NCBI GenBank assembly: GCA_964427285.1
Contig: CAYRTS010000105.1
Location: forward strand, 1 to 9,205
DNA: 9,205 bases
DNA from: SPCO01 sp964427285
GTDB taxonomy: Bacteria; Chloroflexota; Limnocylindria; Limnocylindrales; CSP1-4
Direction of reading: 5' to 3'
The position numbers and the translations under genes were made by a program. Below, piece by piece: positions 1-5,765 of this stretch. Each line of letters opens with the position of its first letter. Positions within the stretch are counted from its first letter, which is position 1. The notes under the pieces were generated by a model. The model worked only from the letters and a program-made list of their open reading frames with translations, was not told the origin of the DNA and did not search any database.

Positions 1-281
1 TTGGACTCATCAGCCTCGGCCGTAGCCGTCGGGCTGGCCGTTGCGAGCGAGTTGATCGATGCCGACGTGGCGGTTGGGGCCGGGCTGCCGGTTGGGGCCA
101 GCGAGGCTGTCGCTCCCGCGGAGGCGCTGGGTGAGGCGCTCTGCGCGGCCGGCGTGAGGTTCCCATCTTCTCCGGCCGCGGGGCCGGTCAGGGCGTTCGC
201 CGCGAAGGCTGCGCCGCCGATCATGAACAGGGAAACCAGCGCCACTCCAGCGCCGCGAGCCATCTTTGCATCCAGTCGCAT
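1..281 (-). CDS. Exported Ala/Ser/Thr/Pro-rich protein, N-terminal part only
   Basis: This reading frame starts at an ATG (279-281) and stays open for 93 codons to the left edge, so the C-terminus is missing. The start is supported by GGAG (complement of 291-294) nine bases upstream. The protein begins MRLDAKMARG, followed by a hydrophobic stretch at residues 11-27 (GVALVSLFMIGGAAFA) with a plausible signal peptidase site after AFA. The rest (about 33-93) is low-complexity Ala/Ser/Thr/Pro, typical of an extracellular stalk or linker. No domain is recognisable and no function can be given. It lies 76 bases downstream of the M16 peptidase pair on the same strand, so it may be co-transcribed, but an imperfect palindrome in the gap (304-321) leaves room for its own promoter. 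An internal ATG at 263 is a weaker alternative start. The overlapping plus-strand frames lack protein-like composition. Confidence 0.6.
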   Translation of the reverse strand, partial: MRLDAKMARGAGVALVSLFMIGGAAFAANALTGPAAGEDGNLTPAAQSASPSASAGATASLAPTGSPAPTATSASINSLATASPTATAEADES

Positions 282-303
282 CGGGTTGATCTCCAAGTGG
301 GGC

Positions 304-321
304 GCCGATCACGTGACCGGC
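304..321. promoter_or_regulatory. 18-bp imperfect palindrome, possible operator
   Basis: The sequence GCCGATCACGTGACCGGC is a loop-free inverted repeat with 8 of 9 base pairs matching; its core TCACGTGA is perfect. It lies in the 76-base space between the M16 partner gene and the exported-protein gene, 22 bases upstream of the latter's ATG. Absence of a loop and of a T-tract argues against a terminator, so a dimeric regulator site is the better reading. No regulator is identified. Confidence 0.3.
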
Positions 322-357
322 TTCTGCTCCCCTGAGACGACCCCAGCGAAAAAGGTT

Positions 358-1797
358 TCAGCTGGCCTCGATGACGCCGTCTCGATCCGCCGCAGCGTCC
401 GTTGGGTCTCGCTCGATCACGATGGAGCCAAGCCCCGCCGCTTCCAGCGCGCCGCCAAATGCATCGGCGTCGCCGACCAGCACGATGGCGGCGGCATCCA
501 CGTGAAGGTGGCTTCGGGCGGCTTCAGCCACTGCGCCGAGGCCAACCGCCTCGATCCGCCGTCGATAGCCAACTAGCTCGTCGAGTTCGAGTTCGTGGAC
601 TGCCAGTCCCGAGATGGCCCCGACGACGGCGCCGGCGGTCTCAAACCGAAGTGGGAAGACGCCGACCAGGTAGTCACGGGCCGCAGCGAGTTCCGCGACC
701 TCGACGTCGGTGTCGCGCATGCGATTGAGTTCGCCCAGCATGTCGAGGAGGGCCGGAACGGTCACCTCCGTATTCACCGCGGCTCGAGCGGCAAACGGCC
801 CGGCCCCCCGGCGCATGTCGAAACCGGCACCGGCCCCATACGTGTAGCCCTTCTCCTCGCGCAGCTTCATGTTGAGGCGGGAGTTGAACAGGCCGCCCAG
901 GATGGCGCTCATGACCGAGACGGCGTGGAAATCGTCGATCCGCCGGGGAAGGCCGCGGTGCCCGATCCTGATCTCCGTCTGGACCGAACCCGGCCGGTGG
1001 ACGACGTGGATCAAACGCCGATCGGACGCCGCGGTATCGTCGACCGCAAACGGCCTCGAAAGCGGGCCGACGTCGGCGGCCGTCCAGCCGCCGAGGAGGC
1101 GCTCGGCCAGCGAGAAGACCTGCTGGGCGCGCAGATCGCCCGCGACGACGAGCGTTGCCCGTCGTGGATCGATCGCCATCTCGTAGGCGCGTCGGAGATG
1201 ATCCGGCGTGAGCGTTGCGACGGTGTCGTGGTTGCCGCCGGTCGGCCGGTGGTACGGCGACGCAGGCGCGTAGATCGTGGCGGCGAAGGCCTGCTCCGCC
1301 CGGCGGCGCGGGTCCGCCTGCGCCTGGAGCAGATCGTTCAGGCGCTCGTCGCGCAGGCGCTCCACCTCATGGGCCGGAAACGTGGGTCGCAGCAGGACTT
1401 CGGCGACCAGCTCCAGCGCCGGCGGGAGTCGAGCGGCCGGGACGTCCACGCTGACGCTCAGGGCATCCCAGCCTGCGTCGGCGTGGATGGACGCACCAAG
1501 CCGCTCGGTGGCCTCGACCAGCTGGATGGCGTCGTACCGCTCTGTCCCCTCGGTGAGGGCGCGCGCCGCGAGGACGGTGCCGCCGGCGTCGGCTGCCGGC
1601 TCCATCGCCGCGCCACCGCGGATCACGACGGAGGCCGTGATGAGCGGTCGCCCGGGCAGATCGGCGAGCATCACCGTCAGGCCGTTCGATAGCACCTGGC
1701 TCGTGACGCCTGGAAACTCGTAGGGTCGGGGACGGCCTGGCAGCGGTCGTTCCGCGACGACCGGACCGTCAGGGCGCGGGTCAAGCGTGGCGCTCAT
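358..1797 (-). CDS. M16 family peptidase-like protein, non-catalytic subunit
   Basis: 479 residues with the two-domain M16B (insulinase/processing peptidase) layout: N-terminal domain about residues 32-185 and C-terminal domain about 195-385. The zinc motif HxxEH is absent: the equivalent segment reads AGGTVLAARALTEGT (71-85), with no His or Glu in the ligand places. By contrast the substrate-binding Arg/Tyr motif of the C-terminal domain is intact (LREEKGYTYGAGAG, R313, Y318/Y320). In two-subunit bacterial M16B proteases this combination marks the non-catalytic partner, which completes the active site of the zinc-bearing chain. The gene overlaps the upstream zinc peptidase gene by ATGA (1794-1797), and GGAGG (complement of 1805-1809) lies seven bases before its ATG, so translation is probably coupled. 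No signal peptide is visible, which suggests a cytoplasmic protein. The substrate is unknown. The last ~20 residues are an acidic, probably disordered tail. Confidence 0.93.
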   Translation of the reverse strand: MSATLDPRPDGPVVAERPLPGRPRPYEFPGVTSQVLSNGLTVMLADLPGRPLITASVVIRGGAAMEPAADAGGTVLAARALTEGTERYDAIQLVEATERLGASIHADAGWDALSVSVDVPAARLPPALELVAEVLLRPTFPAHEVERLRDERLNDLLQAQADPRRRAEQAFAATIYAPASPYHRPTGGNHDTVATLTPDHLRRAYEMAIDPRRATLVVAGDLRAQQVFSLAERLLGGWTAADVGPLSRPFAVDDTAASDRRLIHVVHRPGSVQTEIRIGHRGLPRRIDDFHAVSVMSAILGGLFNSRLNMKLREEKGYTYGAGAGFDMRRGAGPFAARAAVNTEVTVPALLDMLGELNRMRDTDVEVAELAAARDYLVGVFPLRFETAGAVVGAISGLAVHELELDELVGYRRRIEAVGLGAVAEAARSHLHVDAAAIVLVGDADAFGGALEAAGLGSIVIERDPTDAAADRDGVIEAS

Positions 1798-3101
1798 GCG
1801 GCGGCCTCCGCGTCCCCGCTCTGCGCCTGCGGCAGATACGTCAGGACGAGCCGGTTGTCGACGCGGAAGACGGTCCGTGCGACATCGCGGATCTGCTCTG
1901 CCGTGACCGCGAGATAGCGGGGCAGCATCTCGTTGATCATCTCCGGCCGGTCGAACAGCGTCGCGTACATGGACAGTCGGTCGGCCCGTTCCTCGACGCG
2001 TTGAAGGGCGCCCAGCTCATCGGCTTCGGTCAGTGCTCGGGCGCGCGCAAGCTCGTCGTCGCTGACGAGGTCCGTGGTGAGGCGGGCCAGCTCCTCGTGG
2101 TAGGCCGTCTCCACCCTGGCGACGTCAACGCCGGGACGGACCGTCGCCCAGCCGGCACAGATCGAGGCGCCGCCCACGAACCCGAGCGCGAAGAACGTCA
2201 CGTCCTGGGCGATCCGCTCCTCGCGGACAAGCCGGCGATTGAGCCGACTGCCCTTGCCGCCGGCGAGGATCTGACCGGCGAGATCCAGGGCATCGAGCCG
2301 TGGGTCACCGAAGACGGGCGCCCGGAAGCTCACATGGACGCGCGGCAACGGCACGCGGTCGTAGACCGTCTCGCGCTGCTCGCCACCGAGGGTCAGCGGC
2401 AGCGACAGGTCACCGAGCCGGGGGATGGCCAGGTTGGCCGGGATTCGCCCGAAGTAGCGCTCGGCGGCGGCGGCGACCGTCGCCGTATCCACGTCGCCGA
2501 CGACGCTGAGGACCGCGTTGTTTGGCGCGTAGTACGTCCGAAAGAACGCGCTGACATCCTCGATCGAGGCCGCGTCGAGGTCGTCCATCGAACCGATCGT
2601 CGTGTGGTGATACGGGTGATCCGGCGGGAACAGGTGGGCCTGGAGCTTCTCCTGCCACGACCCGTACGGTCGGTTGTCGTAGGACCAGCGCTTCTCGTTC
2701 TTGACCACCTCGCGCTGGTTGTCCAGGTTCTCCTGGCTGAGGGCATCGAGCAACGTGGCCATCCGATCCGCCTCGAGCCACAGACCAAGGTCCAGCTGAT
2801 GCGACGGCAGTGTCTCGTAGTAGTTGGTCCGATCCAGCCAGGTCGTGCCGTTCATCGTGCCACCCGCTGCCTGGACGAGGGCGATGTGCTCGGCCTTGCC
2901 GACGTGCCGCGAGCCCTGGAACATGACGTGCTCGAATAGGTGGGCGAAGCCGGTCTTGCCTGGCTGCTCATGCTTGGAGCCCACGCCGTACCAGAGGTTG
3001 ATCGCGGCGACCGGGGCCAGGTGGTCCTCGGCGACGATGACGCGCAGACCGTTGGCAAGGCGCTGGTCGCTGAAGGCGACATCTGGAACGATGGTTGACA
3101 A
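1794..3101 (-). CDS. Zinc-dependent M16 family peptidase, catalytic subunit
   Basis: 435 residues, usual for an M16B chain. The inverted zinc motif is complete: HLFEH (H54, E57, H58) with the distal glutamate in NQREVVKNEKRW (E136), 77 residues after H58, as the family requires. The segment SYDNRPYGSWQEKL after it is also typical. The C-terminal domain (about 173-355) has R293 but lacks the paired Tyr (REERIAQD where the partner has REEKGYTY), so this chain complements the downstream M16 protein; together they should form one metallo-endopeptidase heterodimer. The start is a TTG (3099-3101): an in-frame TGA lies only three codons upstream (complement of 3111-3113), and GAGG (complement of 3109-3112) is seven bases before the TTG. 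The gene is therefore complete although the scaffold gap begins 18 bases upstream. No signal peptide is seen. Likely roles are peptide or misfolded-protein degradation; the true substrate is not evident. Confidence 0.95.
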   Translation of the reverse strand: MSTIVPDVAFSDQRLANGLRVIVAEDHLAPVAAINLWYGVGSKHEQPGKTGFAHLFEHVMFQGSRHVGKAEHIALVQAAGGTMNGTTWLDRTNYYETLPSHQLDLGLWLEADRMATLLDALSQENLDNQREVVKNEKRWSYDNRPYGSWQEKLQAHLFPPDHPYHHTTIGSMDDLDAASIEDVSAFFRTYYAPNNAVLSVVGDVDTATVAAAAERYFGRIPANLAIPRLGDLSLPLTLGGEQRETVYDRVPLPRVHVSFRAPVFGDPRLDALDLAGQILAGGKGSRLNRRLVREERIAQDVTFFALGFVGGASICAGWATVRPGVDVARVETAYHEELARLTTDLVSDDELARARALTEADELGALQRVEERADRLSMYATLFDRPEMINEMLPRYLAVTAEQIRDVARTVFRVDNRLVLTYLPQAQSGDAEAAA

Positions 3102-3108
3102 CGTGAGA

Positions 3109-3112
3109 CCTC
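3109..3112 (-). promoter_or_regulatory. Ribosome binding site fixing a TTG start
   Basis: GAGG on the minus strand, seven bases before the TTG at 3101. With the in-frame TGA at 3111-3113 overlapping this site, it fixes TTG as the start of the catalytic M16 gene and rules out a longer protein running into the gap. Confidence 0.7.
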
Positions 3113-3119
3113 AGGGCTG

Positions 3120-3219
3120 NNNNNNNNNNNNNNNNNNNNNNNNNNNNNNNNNNNNNNNNNNNNNNNNNNNNNNNNNNNNNNNNNNNNNNNNNNNNNNNNN
3201 NNNNNNNNNNNNNNNNNNN
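3120..3219. other. Assembly gap of 100 N
   Basis: Exactly 100 undetermined bases, the usual placeholder for a scaffold join of unknown length. The gap hides the promoter of the M16 operon and the start codon, ribosome site and first part of the signal peptide of the CopC-like gene. The two flanking genes diverge, so the real sequence should contain a divergent promoter region. Adjacency of the two sides rests on the scaffold alone. Confidence 0.98.
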
Positions 3220-3892
3220 CGGGAGTCGCCTGGCCGCCGCCTTCCTGTTGCTCGCCCTGGTCGTTCCCGGCCCGGTCGCCGCACACGCCGCCCTTGACGT
3301 CGCGACCCCGACGGCCGGTGCGACCGTCACGGGCCCCCCGTCAGAGGTTTCGGGGACGTTCACCCAGGACATGGATCCGGCCGGCAGCTCGATCGAAATT
3401 CGCGACGGTGCTGGCACGGTCATCGCGACCGGTGGCGTGGATCCCGCCAACGCCCGGCGCATGGTCATCGCGGATCTGCCGCAGCTGGCCGCCGGCGAGT
3501 ACGAGGTTCGCTGGACGACCCTTTCGTCCGAGGACGGTGAGCTGGACCGCGACACCTGGACCTTCACGGTCACGGCACCTCCGACCGAGGCGCCCACGCC
3601 GACCGCGCCAACGCAGGAACCCACGGCGTCGGCGACCGAGTCGGCGACCCCGCCGGCGAGTTCACCTCCTCCGAGCGAGGAACCATCAAGTCCGGAGCCG
3701 ACGAACTCCGAGCCGGCGAGTCCTCCACCGGCGAGTCCCCAGTCATCGCCGTCACCGCTCATCTCGCCGGCGGACGGCGAGGAAACCTCCGACGCGCTGG
3801 ACGCGGTCCTCCCGATCATCGTTGCCATGATCATCGTTGGTGGTGCCGCGCTCTACGTGCTGACCCGTCGTCGGCCGAAGGCGTCCGGATGA
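3220..3892 (+). CDS. CopC-like copper-binding-domain protein with Pro/Ser/Thr stalk and C-terminal membrane anchor, 5' end in gap
   Basis: The frame comes out of the gap already inside a signal peptide (GSRLAAAFLLLALVVPGPVAA), so the start is lost; 223 residues are visible. Cleavage after VAA would leave the mature protein starting HAALDVATPTAGATV, matching CopC proteins, in which the N-terminal His is a copper(II) ligand. The CopC-type beta-sandwich covers visible residues about 22-118 and ends in SSEDGELDRDTWTFTV. Family members usually have DGH there; this one has DGE, so one copper(II) ligand is replaced. A low-complexity Pro/Ser/Thr/Glu stalk (118-190) follows, then a transmembrane helix (194-214, VLPIIVAMIIVGGAALYVL) and a basic tail (TRRRPK), giving an outward-facing anchored domain. 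The stop overlaps the next start (ATGA, 3889-3892), so the two genes form one transcription unit. A role in copper handling is an inference; the domain may have become purely structural. Confidence 0.85.
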
Positions 3893-5262
3893 GTTCGAGC
3901 TGGCGGAACCGACTCGGCCTGGCAGTGGGCGGGACGGCGGCGGCAACGATCGGGCTCGGGCTGACCATGCCGGCGAGCGTGATTGCCCACAGCCTCAACG
4001 CCACCTACGAGAGTCGCCTGCCGCTTGCGGTGTACCTGGCCGGGGCCGCGGCAACGGTGGCGCTGTCGTTCGTGTTCGTGATCGCCCGGGACGTGCGCGC
4101 AGTCACGACCGCCAGGGAGGCGCCCGAATTCCTTCCGCCGGCCTCGATCCGCCGGCTGTTGCGGATCATCGGGCTGCTCGGCTGGGTCTGGATCGTGGCG
4201 CAGGGGATCGTTGGTGGATCGAGCGACGGCGCGGTCGCCAGCCTCTTCCTGTGGGTCTATGGCTGGGTCGGAGTGGCGCTCCTGTCAGCCGTCATTGGCC
4301 CGGTGTGGCAGTACCTGGATCCGTTCTCGACCTTGCACGACCTGGCGTCCGCGAGCCTGCGCCGCATTGGAATCGAAGGCTGGGATCCGGCGAGCTATCC
4401 AGCCAGGCTCGGCCGCTGGCCGGCGACGATCGGGTTCGCGGTCTTCGTCTGGTTCGAACTGGTGCTCGTGGCCGGGCCTTCGACGCTATTCGTGATCGTC
4501 GTCGGCTACACGGCATTCACGCTGGCGATGATGGCCCAGTTCGGCCGCGATGAGTGGCGGTATCGTGGCGAGACATTCACGGCCTGGTTCCGGCTGCTGG
4601 GTCGGCTGGCTCCGTTCGCCCTCGCGGACGAGGAGGGCCGGGTTCGGCGTCGTGCATTCGGGAGCGGCCTCCTTGAGGGTGGCTGGACGTCGGCGGACGT
4701 CACGCTGGTCGGTCTTGGGGTCGGATCGATCCTGTTCGATGGCCTGGCGCAGACCCAGATCTTCTTCGACCTGTTCGGTGCGCCCGGCCTCCCTCAGAAG
4801 ACGGTGCTGCTGGTCGGGTTCATGGTGATCGTGGTCGGAGCCGCTGCCGGCGTGGGGCGAACGGTTGGCGTCGCGGCGACGGGCGCCGGCCTCCTCCCGA
4901 TCGCGGTCGGCTACCTGGCGGCGCACTACCTGACCTATCTGCTCATCGACGGCCAACGGATCCTGATTGCCATCTCGGACCCGCTCCAGCGCGGCTGGGA
5001 CCTGTTCGGGACCGCCTTCCACGAACCGACCGGCGACTTCCTGCCACCGGGCCTGGTCTGGACCGCCCAGCTCGCCGCAGTTGTCGGCGGACACATGCTG
5101 GGGGCCTGGGGCGGGCATGTGGTTGCGGCAGCTGAGGCTCCGGCCGGGTTGACCGCGGCGAGCCTGCGCCTGCGTCAGCTTCCACTGGCGATCGTGATGG
5201 TCGGGCTCACCACCCTCACGCTCTGGTCGCTCGGCCAGGCGATCCTGGTCAGCCCGGAGTAG
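3889..5262 (+). CDS. Polytopic membrane protein of the family often auto-annotated 'fenitrothion hydrolase'
   Basis: 457 residues with about ten hydrophobic segments (near 10-32, 46-66, 90-110, 117-138, 180-216, 270-287, 305-323, 327-352, 388-412, 430-450). Several blocks match, from memory, the actinobacterial family that pipelines name fenitrothion hydrolase: an N-terminal AHSLNATYESRLPLAVYL, GPVWQYLDPFSTL (138-149), AHYLTYLLIDGQ (345-356), SDPLQRGWDLFGTA (363-376) and AQLAAVVGGHMLGAWGGH (393-410). That name is weakly founded for most members, and no hydrolase motif is visible here. H34, H346, H402 and H410 lie in or next to membrane segments and could bind metal, but this is conjecture. 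The ATG overlaps the CopC-like stop, with GAAGG (3877-3881) seven bases upstream, so both proteins are probably made together and act in the cell envelope. The layout recalls CopC-CopD pairs, but the sequence does not read as CopD. Confidence 0.8.
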   Translation: MSSSWRNRLGLAVGGTAAATIGLGLTMPASVIAHSLNATYESRLPLAVYLAGAAATVALSFVFVIARDVRAVTTAREAPEFLPPASIRRLLRIIGLLGWVWIVAQGIVGGSSDGAVASLFLWVYGWVGVALLSAVIGPVWQYLDPFSTLHDLASASLRRIGIEGWDPASYPARLGRWPATIGFAVFVWFELVLVAGPSTLFVIVVGYTAFTLAMMAQFGRDEWRYRGETFTAWFRLLGRLAPFALADEEGRVRRRAFGSGLLEGGWTSADVTLVGLGVGSILFDGLAQTQIFFDLFGAPGLPQKTVLLVGFMVIVVGAAAGVGRTVGVAATGAGLLPIAVGYLAAHYLTYLLIDGQRILIAISDPLQRGWDLFGTAFHEPTGDFLPPGLVWTAQLAAVVGGHMLGAWGGHVVAAAEAPAGLTAASLRLRQLPLAIVMVGLTTLTLWSLGQAILVSPE

Positions 5263-5279
5263 AAGGCGAGGTCCTACTC
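5257..5279. repeat. Short inverted repeat spanning two convergent stop codons
   Basis: GAGTAG (5257-5262) pairs with CTACTC (5274-5279) around an 11-base loop. Both convergent genes end in a GAG Glu codon followed by TAG, which creates the symmetry. A second hairpin inside the membrane gene lies just upstream (GGCCAGG 5233-5239, loop CGAT, CCTGGTC 5244-5250, with one G-T pair). Neither is followed by a T-tract, so a terminator role is doubtful. Confidence 0.25.
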
Positions 5280-5567
5280 GATGGACGCGCCAGTACGCGT
5301 CCCCTCCTCGGCCAATTCCACATCCAGATCGGCGTTCATTTCGAGCGCCTCCATCGTTCGGATTCGTCGGATCTCACGTCGATGCAGGCGAAGTGCATCA
5401 GCAACGATGGCGCTTTGCGCTTCGTTGGACGAGGCGGCCGACGCGCGAACATATTCGGCGAGGTCAGGCGGCACCGTGACGGACAACCGTGCCTGGCGCT
5501 GGCCCTTCTCCGGGCGCAATACCTCACCGCCCTGCGCCGTCCGCCGATGGCGGGCAACGATTGTCAT
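5274..5567 (-). CDS. Ribbon-helix-helix antitoxin-like protein
   Basis: 97 residues. Residues 26-63 (ARLSVTVPPDLAEYVRAS, then NEAQSAIVADALRLH) fit a ribbon-helix-helix DNA-binding fold: a beta strand, a helix after PPD, a polar turn and a second helix. The N-terminus (1-25) is basic; the C-terminal tail (72-97, EALEMNADLDVELAEEG) is acidic, as in antitoxins whose tail blocks a MazF-type toxin. The likely job is to neutralise the neighbouring toxin and repress the shared control region as a dimer. I start it at ATG 5565-5567, with AGGA (complement of 5575-5578) seven bases upstream; the longer frame to 5669 would add 34 residues of poor composition without support. The gene runs away from the toxin gene, unlike the usual antitoxin-first operon. 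It ends 11 bases from the 3' end of the convergent membrane gene. Pairing with the toxin is inferred from proximity. Confidence 0.75.
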   Translation of the reverse strand: MTIVARHRRTAQGGEVLRPEKGQRQARLSVTVPPDLAEYVRASAASSNEAQSAIVADALRLHRREIRRIRTMEALEMNADLDVELAEEGTRTGASIE

Positions 5568-5641
5568 GGCCCATTCCTGCCTTCCGCGACTGAGACCGAG
5601 ACCGAACACTGGATCGCATGCCCCGCCTCGACTCGGCGCCA

Positions 5642-5669
5642 AGTATGCACATCGATGCGCAACATGCAA
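5642..5669 (-). promoter_or_regulatory. Candidate promoter of the antitoxin gene
   Basis: On the minus strand, TTGCAT (complement of 5664-5669) and CATACT (complement of 5642-5647) are separated by 16 bases, a weak match to the -35 and -10 elements of a housekeeping sigma factor. The -10 lies 74 bases before the antitoxin ATG. The match is partial (3/6 and 4/6), so this is a guess supported mainly by the operator-like palindrome inside it. Confidence 0.25.
5646..5661. promoter_or_regulatory. 16-bp imperfect palindrome, candidate operator of the toxin-antitoxin module
   Basis: TGCACATCGATGCGCA pairs with itself at 7 of 8 positions around the centre ATCGAT. It lies in the space between the divergent antitoxin and toxin genes and inside the candidate antitoxin promoter, a natural place for binding by a ribbon-helix-helix dimer. 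No binding can be shown from sequence. Confidence 0.35.
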
Positions 5670-5709
5670 CCACGAGGCGTGGCACGAGCTGTCCTACGAT
5701 CTATGGTAG

Positions 5710-5733
5710 CGTCCGCACGTCCCGATGCGGACG
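5710..5733. promoter_or_regulatory. Perfect 8-bp inverted repeat before the toxin gene
   Basis: CGTCCGCA (5710-5717) and TGCGGACG (5726-5733) are exact reverse complements with an 8-base loop. The right arm ends 18 bases before the toxin ribosome binding site. It could be an operator or a hairpin in the toxin leader. The absence of a following T-run argues against a terminator. Confidence 0.35.
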
Positions 5734-5751
5734 GCCGCCATGGGCAGAGCT

Positions 5752-5756
5752 GGAGG
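5752..5756 (+). promoter_or_regulatory. Strong ribosome binding site fixing the GTG start of the toxin gene
   Basis: GGAGG, nine bases before the GTG at 5766. An ATG at 5759 is only two bases after this site and opens a different frame that ends at 5830, so it is unlikely to be used. The spacing supports GTG as the toxin start. Confidence 0.65.
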
Positions 5757-5765
5757 ATATGACCG

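Noticed and set aside
1..576. Plus-strand 191-codon frame at the left end
   Set aside because: It lies antisense to the exported-protein start and the end of the M16 partner gene, has no ribosome binding site and no recognisable motif; it is a by-product of high GC.
595..1692. Plus-strand 365-codon frame opposite the M16 partner gene
   Set aside because: The minus-strand frame carries family motifs (REEKGYTYGAG) and a good ribosome site; the antisense frame is Arg/Gly/Asp-rich without domain character.
2001..2939. Plus-strand 312-codon frame opposite the zinc M16 gene
   Set aside because: Shadow of the zinc peptidase, whose HxxEH motif is beyond doubt.
3580..3760. Repeated CCGGCGAGT-like units in the CopC-like gene, considered as a repeat array
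   Set aside because: They are irregular codons of a Pro/Ser/Glu-rich stalk with no fixed period; not CRISPR and not a defined DNA repeat.
2968..3834. Long minus-strand frame reading through the N gap
   Set aside because: It exists only because undetermined bases do not create stops; it is antisense to the CopC-like gene and its Ser/Gly-rich sequence mirrors the Pro/Ser stalk codons.
5680..5708. TGGCAC...TATGGT as a promoter for the toxin gene
   Set aside because: The -35 and -10 matches are too weak, and the TGGCAC is not followed by the second element of a sigma-54 site; not enough to call.
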